A DNA stretch of 31,009 nucleotides. Source: Elusimicrobiota bacterium (GTDB lineage: Bacteria > Elusimicrobiota > Elusimicrobia > O2-12-FULL-59-9). Within the stretch, counting starts at the first letter, position 1, and each line of letters begins with the position of its first letter. The notes under the pieces were generated by a model. That model worked only from the letters and a program-made list of their open reading frames with translations. It did not search any database and was not told the DNA's origin. The DNA lies in contig JACQRQ010000119.1 in NCBI GenBank assembly GCA_016206405.1, positions 1-31,009 on the forward strand, read 5' to 3'. This document shows, piece after piece, positions 1 through 6,721 of the stretch. Both the position numbers and the translations under genes were made by a program.

Positions 1-120
1 AGTGGTATAGTGGTAAAGTGGCAGAGGGGAGGACGGCAAGCCTTCAGGCCGGACATACGGGACGAGCGGTAGCCACTTTTGTGCTTGGTACCACTCTATC
101 ACTCTACCACTGTACCACTA
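1..120. repeat. Inverted octamer-repeat hairpin (left arm 1-28, right arm 92-120)
   Basis: The left arm is a run of degenerate 8-bp units (AGTGGTAT, AGTGGTAA, AGTGGCAG). The right arm, read on the opposite strand, gives AGTGGTAC, AGTGGTAG, AGTGATAG, AGTGGTAC. The arms can form an imperfect stem of about 28 bp around a loop of about 63 nt. A shorter relative sits after lpxC at 19882-19929. The left arm begins at the window edge, so it may be cut off. The role is unknown; it could be a dispersed intergenic repeat or an RNA hairpin. Confidence 0.6.
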
Positions 121-183
121 TCGTTGAAAAGCGCAGGGCGCGAATTATCCGGCGGCATGGCCCGCCAACCTTAATGGGGTTCA

Positions 184-315
184 GCCTTCCTGGTCCCGAT
201 AGGGACCGAAGGCGCCGAAGGGGCGGGAGCCCCTCGGGGAGCGCCCCCGCGGCTATCCGATAAAGCGGGGGTCCTCAGACCCGAGGACGGAGGCGCAGCC
301 GACGCCCGCAGGGCG
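184..315. repeat. Chain of GC-rich hairpins in the leader region of the kelch gene
   Basis: Several stems follow one another. GCCTTC (184-189) pairs with GAAGGC (208-213), and inside it GGTCCC (192-197) pairs with GGGACC (202-207), with a 2-nt bulge. GGGGC (220-224) pairs with GCCCC (229-233). CCCCCGC (244-250) pairs with GCGGGGG (265-271). GTCCTC (271-276) pairs with GAGGAC (283-288), competing with GGGTC/GACCC (269-273 and 278-282). CGCCC (303-307) pairs with GGGCG (311-315). I see no convincing gene here. It may be a structured RNA, a multi-hairpin terminator for an upstream gene, or a dispersed repeat. Confidence 0.5.
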
Positions 316-325
316 CGACCAAGAC

Positions 326-354
326 TTGATTTTGTAACAACCCCCCGCTACACT
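326..354 (+). promoter_or_regulatory. Predicted sigma70-type promoter for the kelch-porV pair
   Basis: A -35 box TTGATT (326-331) is followed by a 17-bp spacer and a -10 box TACACT (349-354). The predicted transcript would begin near 361, about 20 nt before the ATG at 380. Spacing is ideal; the boxes are good but not perfect. No experimental support is visible. Confidence 0.45.
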
Positions 355-379
355 ATGAGCATTCGCTAGAAGTGCGCCC

Positions 380-3300
380 ATGCCTATACGACGCTTGCTT
401 GTAGGTTTTCTATTAAGCCTTGCGGTTCCAGGGGGGCAGCTCGCCGCTTCCCAATGGCTCTCAATTTCTTCCATACCGGTTTCGATGACCACCGCGCGCT
501 ACGGCCACACTTTCACCGTTTTAGTCGACGGCAACGTGCTCGCCGTCGGCGGCTACACGGGGGCATCCTACTTAAAGTCCGTAGAACTTTTCATCTCCAC
601 GGCGAATATATGGAAGACGGTCGGGGCGATGAGCGTGGAGAGAACCTCGCACACGGCCACTTTGCTGCCCAACGGCCAAGTCCTCGTGACGGGCGGAGTC
701 AACTCGGGGGGAACCCTCGGATCCGCCGAAGTTTATATCCCCAAAGATGAGCGCTGGGCGAGCATCGATGCCTTGGATGCGTCTCGGGCGGAGCATACGG
801 CGACGCTCCTTCAAAGCGGCTTGGTGCTGGTGGCCGGTGGAAGAAACGGAAGCACTTTTTTAAATTCCACCGAAGTCTACGATACGGCCAACGGTTTGAC
901 GGGGAACTGGGCCACCCTTTCGGCTAGCCTGAGCCACGCTAGGGCCCATCATACGGCTACGCTCCTCAACAACGGCAACGTGTTGGCGGTCGGAGGCCTG
1001 ACGACCGGTTCTTTGACGCTTGGCTCGGTTGAGTTTTTCAGGCCCTCGGATGAAAAATGGGTCGTCGCGCAGCCGCTCCAGGTCGGCAGGTCTTATCATA
1101 CGGCGACGCTGCGGGCCGACGGAGACGTTTTGGTGGTCGGCGGATTGGGCTCCGAAGGCTTTTTGTCGTCCTCGGAACTCTACCGCGTCATCGAGGACCG
1201 CTGGGACCCCGCGGACTTCCTGTTGGCGCCCAGGCGGCACCATACGGCCAACTTGCTTCCCAACGGACGAATTATCGTGGCCGGTGGAAAGGGAATCGTC
1301 GGAAATCCCACCTTATTCGCGATGTCTTCTGCTGCTAAGGGCAGCGTCACCTTCAATCAAGCCGGTCTAAGCGGGACGATCACCGGAGGAAATATTTTGC
1401 TGGCCGGACTGGAATTTGCTCTGCTTACGCCCCATAGCGGCTTGTTCGAATCCATCACCGTCGCCGTTTCCTCCGCCTCTCTGGAATTTTCAAGCGGAAC
1501 TTTCGATCTTACCAACGCCGCGGTCACCGTATCCAATGTTGAGGTCTACAAAGGAAGATTTAAATTGGACCTGACGCTGGGAGGATTGGCCGGCGGCGTG
1601 TCTTTATCTACGGACGCGGTCTCCAGTCCGGCTCTTTTGGACACAAACCTATTCATCGATAAATGGAGTTTTTCAGGGGAGGGCTTCATATTTTCTGACT
1701 CGGAGATATACGATCCGTTACACGATCCGTCAAAAACCGCCTGGGAATTGGAAATCAGCACGTTTGTCTATCCAAGAAACCAGCACGCCGCGGTGACGCT
1801 TCCCAACGGGGATATTTTCGCCGCGGGGGGAATAGGGACAAGCTCCATCAAACGCAGCGAATTAAGGGCTTCCATTGTCTCCGATTTTGTGGGCGCCGGC
1901 AGCGTGAGTAAAGCCCGGGTCAATCACACGCTGACGCTTCTTCCAAACGGCAAGGTTTTGGCGGCTGGAGGCTCCAATGGGACCACCGTGCTGGATGGTT
2001 GCGAAATATATGACGCCGCGCTCAATCGTTGGTCTCTGACGGGAAAAATGACCTTGCCGCGCAACGCGCATTCAGCCACCCTGCTTCCCAACGGCAACGT
2101 GCTGGTGGCGGGTGGATTCGCCGCTACGGGAAGCACCTCGGCCGCCACCGAGACCGCGGAAATATTTTTCCCAAAAACGGGAACATGGCATAAAACCGGC
2201 CCCATGAGCCAAGCCCGCTACAATCACACCGCCACGCTGCTGCCCAACGGCAACGTGCTGGTGGCGGGAGGTTTTCGCCAGGGCAGCTATCTGAGCACCG
2301 CCGAAATTTTTGTCACCACGGCCGGAGTTTGGATGGGCGCTAAGTCGCTTTCTGCCACCCGGGCTCTACACACGGCCACATTGCTGACCAACGGGAATGT
2401 CTTGGTTGTCGGAGGCTTCAACGAGAGCGCGCAGCAGTATTTGAATTCCGTGGAGGCTTACTCTTATAAGACGGATCAATGGAGCGCAAAGACCGTGATG
2501 ACGAACGCGCGATTCCGCCACACCGCCACGCTGCTTTCCGGAGGCGATGTGCTGGTAACCGGAGGCGATGATGGCGGGGGGGAAATGGCGTCCGTCGAGC
2601 GTTATAATCCGATCCTCAATCTCTGGACGGCGCCTGGCCCGTTAAATTCAGGACGCCATTACCATACGGCGACTTTGCTTCCCAATGGCGGTGTGTTGAT
2701 AGCGGGGGGGGCGTCAGCGACAGCCTACACGAGCACTTCAGAAATTTTTAATCCGGCCTTCAGCAAGTTTTTATTTGTGAAAATTCCGAACCCCCGGGGC
2801 AATCATGGCGCCGTCTTGATGGCCGACGGCAATATTTTATTGGCAGGCGGTCGCGGTTCCGACAGTTCTGAATTATTTTCCGCCGAGAAGACTTATTATT
2901 CCGAGCATGCGCCCACGGCAAAAAGACCGGTTCTTTCTTCGCTCAGTGCCAATTTATTGGACCGGGGAGGAGCATTGACGGTTCTGGGCAAAAATTTTCT
3001 TTCCGGAGCGGAACGAGGACACCCTCAGGTGACCTTGCAGGCGTTGGATTCGGGCGGGGGCGCCGGTTCCCAAGGCTCCTCCAACGGCTATTTATTGGAC
3101 GTCTCCTCTTTGGTTTACTCCGCGAACAACGCCTGGTCGAAGTTTAACTCGAGCATCACGTTCATATTGCCCTCCGACGCCGAGACTTTGCCCTACGGCT
3201 GGTATCACCTGAGGCTGATCTCCAATGGGCTGGCTTCCGAGAGCGCGATCATCCAAGTGGGGCCGGACAAGCCGGCGTCCGCGCCGGCGAATGTGAGCGC

Positions 3301-5062
3301 CGCCGTTTTGGGAACATCCTCGATCAGTTGGACTTGGTCGGCCGTTGCGGGCGTGGATGGATACAACATTTATTCGTCATCCTCGGGGATTTTAATCTCC
3401 AGCACTTCCGCGACCACCTTTCTAAAAACGGATTTCCCGCCGAGCACCGGCGTCGGCGTGCAAATCGCCGGCTTTACGCTTTCCGGCGACGGTCCTCTCG
3501 CCGTCGTGCCCGTCGTCTACACCGCCGCCACTCCATTGAGCGGTTTGATCGTTTCAGGAATCGCCGGGTCGGCCCTCGACACCCATACCCTATTCTGGTC
3601 TTGGACGCCTATTCAACCGGCCACGGGCTACCGGGTTTTTCAGTCCTCCACGGGCCAAGTATTGGCGTCCCCCGCCATCAACTCCTTTACCCAGACAGGC
3701 CTATCCACCAACACCGCGCAAAGCATTCGAGTGGTCGCCTTGGCGCCCTCGGAAGAGACGCCGTTGTCTTCAGCCGCGACCGCGTATACGTTGGCCGCCG
3801 TTCCCGATCCCGTGGCGATCCCGATCACCGAGGTCTCATCCGGCAGTTTCGCCGTGGCTTGGAATTCCAACGGCAATCCTTCCGGCACGAAATATCTAGT
3901 TGAGATATCAACAGCGATTTTCGGAAGTCAGGGAAATTCTGGAAGCGCCAATACGCCGGAACTTAAGGGGAACTTCAATAAATTGACGCCCAATCAGTTC
4001 TATACCGTTCGTGTTTCGGCCTTCAACGGCGACGCGGTCCAAACGGCTTATCAGTCTTTGGAAAGCACCTACACTTTGGCGGCCCCTCCCCAAAATCTGC
4101 GGGTCGTCAGGAACGAGACCGTTTTAAACAGTTCGACGGTCGAAATTACCTGGACCCCCAATGGGAATGCCGCAGGCACGTTATATGAGGTTACCTTATC
4201 CTCGAATGATTTTGTCACGATCTTGTCGACGCCGGTGCCCTTCGCCAGCAATTTCACTTCGACCGGGACCGTCATCGCCAATTTATTGGGATCGACGGCG
4301 TATTTCTTTAGGGTGATCGCCCGAAATCAAAACGGCGCGACCACCGCTTTCGTGCAAGTGACGACCACCACCCTCACCGGAGTCTTTAAGACCTTGGAAG
4401 GGACGACCAGCCTGGTTTCCAACACCGTCATCTCCGGATCCTTGACATCGCTGCGGCAGGTGACTTTGAGGACAAGTTTTGATTCCTTCAGCCAAGCGGT
4501 GAAGCTCCAAATTCAGGATTCCTCCAACACGGCCTGCGGTTCGATTCCCGCGGGATTTTCGGTGGAGGCGGCGCCGGCGCTCCAACCGCTGACCCCTCTC
4601 AGCGTGAAATTCACCTATTTGCCCGCCGACGTTTCCGGAGTGGATATGGGGCAGGTCACGCTGGCGCGCTACGATCCGGGCGCCAATGCCTGCGTCCCGA
4701 TTGAAACCAGGATCGACGCCAATAATTTTTCCGTCACCGCTTCCCTAAACCACTTATCCACTTATCAACTCGTGCAAGTGTCCCCTCAGGTGAATTTGGG
4801 TCAGGCGCGCATTTTCCCAAATCCTTTTTACCCCAGCCGGGGGCAAGGCTGGATGACGTTCGACCGCCTTACCGCCGACAGTCAGGTCAAGATATTCACC
4901 CTGCGGGGGCAGTTGATCTATGAAGCCACGGCCGGCGGCTCCGGCATCGTCACTTGGAACGGCAGAAATCACTCCGGAGAGAGAGTCGCCAGCGGCGTTT
5001 ATCTTTTGTTGATACAAAGCTCGAGCGGAAAGCGGCTCGAGAAAATGGCGGTGATACGATGA
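380..5062 (+). CDS. Large secreted kelch-propeller / TIG / fibronectin III protein with FlgD-like C-terminal domain
   Basis: This 1560-residue protein is probably exported to the cell surface. Residues 1-24 form a signal peptide (Arg-Arg, then a hydrophobic core ending near AAS). Residues 40-836 hold 14 kelch units built on HTATLLPNGNVLVAGG and S.E.Y....W; unit 6 is interrupted by about 130 residues (about 306-438) of beta-rich, Gly/Ser/Thr-rich sequence. Residues about 849-961 look like an IPT/TIG fold. Four fibronectin III-like domains span about 968-1375. A beta-rich domain follows. Residues about 1471-1560 match the FlgD-Ig / type IX-like C-terminal sorting domain pattern (IFPNPF, GQLIYE, WNGRN, GERVASGVYLLLI, final KMAVIR). 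The gene overlaps the downstream PorV-like gene by 4 bp, implying coupled translation. The ATG at 380 fits the signal peptide and the promoter, although the ribosome site is weak. The ligand is unknown; adhesion or glycan binding is only a guess. Confidence 0.85.
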   Translation: MPIRRLLVGFLLSLAVPGGQLAASQWLSISSIPVSMTTARYGHTFTVLVDGNVLAVGGYTGASYLKSVELFISTANIWKTVGAMSVERTSHTATLLPNGQVLVTGGVNSGGTLGSAEVYIPKDERWASIDALDASRAEHTATLLQSGLVLVAGGRNGSTFLNSTEVYDTANGLTGNWATLSASLSHARAHHTATLLNNGNVLAVGGLTTGSLTLGSVEFFRPSDEKWVVAQPLQVGRSYHTATLRADGDVLVVGGLGSEGFLSSSELYRVIEDRWDPADFLLAPRRHHTANLLPNGRIIVAGGKGIVGNPTLFAMSSAAKGSVTFNQAGLSGTITGGNILLAGLEFALLTPHSGLFESITVAVSSASLEFSSGTFDLTNAAVTVSNVEVYKGRFKLDLTLGGLAGGVSLSTDAVSSPALLDTNLFIDKWSFSGEGFIFSDSEIYDPLHDPSKTAWELEISTFVYPRNQHAAVTLPNGDIFAAGGIGTSSIKRSELRASIVSDFVGAGSVSKARVNHTLTLLPNGKVLAAGGSNGTTVLDGCEIYDAALNRWSLTGKMTLPRNAHSATLLPNGNVLVAGGFAATGSTSAATETAEIFFPKTGTWHKTGPMSQARYNHTATLLPNGNVLVAGGFRQGSYLSTAEIFVTTAGVWMGAKSLSATRALHTATLLTNGNVLVVGGFNESAQQYLNSVEAYSYKTDQWSAKTVMTNARFRHTATLLSGGDVLVTGGDDGGGEMASVERYNPILNLWTAPGPLNSGRHYHTATLLPNGGVLIAGGASATAYTSTSEIFNPAFSKFLFVKIPNPRGNHGAVLMADGNILLAGGRGSDSSELFSAEKTYYSEHAPTAKRPVLSSLSANLLDRGGALTVLGKNFLSGAERGHPQVTLQALDSGGGAGSQGSSNGYLLDVSSLVYSANNAWSKFNSSITFILPSDAETLPYGWYHLRLISNGLASESAIIQVGPDKPASAPANVSAAVLGTSSISWTWSAVAGVDGYNIYSSSSGILISSTSATTFLKTDFPPSTGVGVQIAGFTLSGDGPLAVVPVVYTAATPLSGLIVSGIAGSALDTHTLFWSWTPIQPATGYRVFQSSTGQVLASPAINSFTQTGLSTNTAQSIRVVALAPSEETPLSSAATAYTLAAVPDPVAIPITEVSSGSFAVAWNSNGNPSGTKYLVEISTAIFGSQGNSGSANTPELKGNFNKLTPNQFYTVRVSAFNGDAVQTAYQSLESTYTLAAPPQNLRVVRNETVLNSSTVEITWTPNGNAAGTLYEVTLSSNDFVTILSTPVPFASNFTSTGTVIANLLGSTAYFFRVIARNQNGATTAFVQVTTTTLTGVFKTLEGTTSLVSNTVISGSLTSLRQVTLRTSFDSFSQAVKLQIQDSSNTACGSIPAGFSVEAAPALQPLTPLSVKFTYLPADVSGVDMGQVTLARYDPGANACVPIETRIDANNFSVTASLNHLSTYQLVQVSPQVNLGQARIFPNPFYPSRGQGWMTFDRLTADSQVKIFTLRGQLIYEATAGGSGIVTWNGRNHSGERVASGVYLLLIQSSSGKRLEKMAVIR
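497..2887 (+). repeat. Fourteen tandem kelch repeats (coding)
   Basis: Fourteen units of about 45-60 residues share R..HTATLL.NG.VLV.GG followed by a S.E.Y/F strand and a Trp. Fourteen would fit two seven-bladed propellers. Units 9 and 10 share an identical 26-bp DNA core (2087-2112 and 2243-2268), suggesting recent duplication or conversion. Confidence 0.8.
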
Positions 5063-6042
5063 GGCGGCGTTTGTCGGGCGCCGGACGCCCGGCGGTTTTG
5101 CTCGCGGCGCTGGCGTTGTTTTTCGCCGGCTATGCGCCGCCCTTGTTCGCGGCTTTCGGCCGCGAGGCGGCGGGAACGACCGGTTCCGACTTTCTCAATT
5201 TGGACGTCGGCGCCAGGGGCATCGGCATGGGGGGGGCTTTTTCGACGGCGGTCAACGATGCGACCGCCATCTATTGGAACCCGGCGGCTTTGACCCGCAT
5301 CCCCAAATTTTCGGCCAGCGCCATGCACAACGCGTATCTGGCCGATATCCAGTCGGATTTCGCCTCTTACGCTCATCGCCTGGATGAGGAACACGTGATC
5401 GCGGTCGCGATGCACCACATCAACATCGGGGGGATTACCCAAACCGACATTTCCGGCAGCACGCTCGGCGAGTTCAATCCCAAAAACACGGTTTATTCTT
5501 TGGCCGTGGGCCGCACTATTTTTGACATGACCGACGGGGAACGGGAGGTGGATTTGGGAATTACGGGCAAGTTTTTTTCTTCGCAAATCGTGGAAAAAGC
5601 CAGCGGTTGGGGGGTCGACGTCGGCATATTGGTGAGCTATTTCGGCCGAATTCCAAACCGCCTCGGCGTCCAAGTGCAGAATTTGGGCCAGGGTCAAAAA
5701 TTCGACCAAAAAAGGGACCCGCTCCCCGCCGCCTTCAAATTCGGAGGATCGCTCACCCCCGCTCCCGGGATACTATTCTCGGCGGATGTGACCGTGCCGC
5801 AAGGGGGACAGATTCGCGGCGCGGTGGGGACGGAACTGAGCATCGTGACGCCTGAGGAAACGGACCTGCGGGCCGCCATCCGCGGAGGAATCGATACCGA
5901 GGCTTTCAAGGACCAACCCGGTTTCAGCGGCGTCAGCATGGGTTTGGGATTTTCATTCGCGCACCTTGCCATCGATTACGCCTATGTTCCCTTCGGGGAA
6001 TTGGGCAATACTCAACGCATCAGCCTGTCTTTTGGGTTCTAA
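5059..6042 (+). CDS. PorV/PorQ-like (UPF0164) outer-membrane beta-barrel protein
   Basis: A 327-residue barrel protein of the PorV/UPF0164 family, related in style to FadL. The start is taken at the ATG overlapping the kelch stop (ATGA), because this places an Arg-rich signal peptide (MRRR, then a hydrophobic stretch ending near PLFA, residues 1-31) at the N-terminus. Longer in-frame starts upstream would bury that signal. The family hallmark follows: FLNLDVGARGIGMGGAFS, then NDATAIYWNPAAL. The remaining sequence shows alternating barrel strands and ends in SLSFGF, a typical terminal aromatic. In Bacteroidota, PorV receives proteins with C-terminal sorting domains during type IX secretion. 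The adjacent kelch protein carries such a domain, so a partner role is a reasonable inference, but no other type IX genes are in the window. Confidence 0.85.
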   Translation: MRRRLSGAGRPAVLLAALALFFAGYAPPLFAAFGREAAGTTGSDFLNLDVGARGIGMGGAFSTAVNDATAIYWNPAALTRIPKFSASAMHNAYLADIQSDFASYAHRLDEEHVIAVAMHHINIGGITQTDISGSTLGEFNPKNTVYSLAVGRTIFDMTDGEREVDLGITGKFFSSQIVEKASGWGVDVGILVSYFGRIPNRLGVQVQNLGQGQKFDQKRDPLPAAFKFGGSLTPAPGILFSADVTVPQGGQIRGAVGTELSIVTPEETDLRAAIRGGIDTEAFKDQPGFSGVSMGLGFSFAHLAIDYAYVPFGELGNTQRISLSFGF

Positions 6043-6061
6043 TCCACCCTGCGACCAGCGC

Positions 6062-6076
6062 CGGCGGCGCCCGCCG
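6062..6076 (+). terminator. Possible terminator hairpin after the porV-like gene
   Basis: CGGCGG (6062-6067), a 3-nt loop and CCGCCG (6071-6076) make a compact GC stem 20 bp after the porV-like stop and just before the predicted hpt promoter. There is no T-run after it, so it may only attenuate transcription or do nothing. Confidence 0.3.
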
Positions 6077-6084
6077 TACGGCTC

Positions 6085-6113
6085 TTGCCCGGTTCAGGAA
6101 TTTAAGTTATCCT
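6085..6113 (+). promoter_or_regulatory. Predicted sigma70-type promoter for the hpt-ftsH run
   Basis: TTGCCC (6085-6090), a 17-bp spacer and TATCCT (6108-6113). A transcript would begin near 6120. This argues against a TTG start at 6118 for hpt and favours 6127 or 6151. Confidence 0.45.
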
Positions 6114-6150
6114 ATCTTTGGCGCTCGTGAGCGGTAGGGCGCGCCTGAAT

Positions 6151-6690
6151 ATGCCGAGCCATTGCGCGGAGCCTGAAATCAAGGAAATCCTGATCTCCCG
6201 GGAAAAGATTCAGTCCCGGGTGCGGGAATTGGGAGAGGAAATTTCCCGCGATTATGCGGGCAAGCCTCTGATGTTGATTGGGGTTTTGAAGGGAAGCTTT
6301 ATTTTTTTAGCGGACCTGATGCGCCACATCACGATTCCGTGTTCGGTCGAATTTATCTGCCTTTCCTCCTATGAGGGCGGCACGGAATCCACGGGGATCG
6401 TGCGGATGCTCTTGGACCTTCGATCGGATTCCAGCGGGCGCGAGGTCCTAATCGTGGAGGACATCGTGGACTCGGGATTGACTTTAAACTACCTTATGGA
6501 CAATCTCAGGACGCGGCATCCCGCATCGTTGGAAGTTTGCACTCTTCTCAATAAGCCGGAGGAAAGAAAAATTCCGGTTCCGGTCAAATACACGGGGTTT
6601 GAGATTCCCAATAAGTTCGTGGTGGGGTATGGATTGGATTTCCAAGAATGCTACCGGAATCTTTCATATATCGGGGTGCTGAAGGTATGA
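6151..6690 (+). CDS. hpt: Hypoxanthine phosphoribosyltransferase
   Basis: This cytosolic purine-salvage enzyme joins hypoxanthine (or guanine) to PRPP to give IMP (or GMP). With the ATG at 6151 the protein is 179 residues, the normal family length. Visible motifs are LKGSFIFLADL (46-56), the flexible-loop SSYEGG (72-77), the PRPP-binding VLIVEDIVDSGLT (99-111) with the paired acidic residues, and VGYGLDF (158-164) near the C-terminus. A GTG at 6127 is an alternative start; neither has a strong ribosome site. A promoter lies just upstream, and ftsH follows after 31 bp. The hpt-ftsH pairing is widespread in bacteria, which supports the call. Confidence 0.93.
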   Translation: MPSHCAEPEIKEILISREKIQSRVRELGEEISRDYAGKPLMLIGVLKGSFIFLADLMRHITIPCSVEFICLSSYEGGTESTGIVRMLLDLRSDSSGREVLIVEDIVDSGLTLNYLMDNLRTRHPASLEVCTLLNKPEERKIPVPVKYTGFEIPNKFVVGYGLDFQECYRNLSYIGVLKV

Positions 6691-6721
6691 CCGCGGCCGG
6701 TGCAGCGGGGGAGGTGTCTGG

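Noticed and set aside
1..75. Possible tRNA, suggested by GTGGTA-like stretches
   Set aside because: No acceptor stem, anticodon arm or T-loop motif can be placed; the 8-bp periodicity explains the similarity.
18..263. Open frame of 81 codons at the window start
   Set aside because: It runs through the octamer hairpin and GC-rich hairpins and has no recognisable domain, signal or ribosome site.
253..492. Open frame of 79 codons on the - strand, antisense to the kelch gene start
   Set aside because: No domain is visible and it covers the hairpin chain and the predicted kelch promoter.
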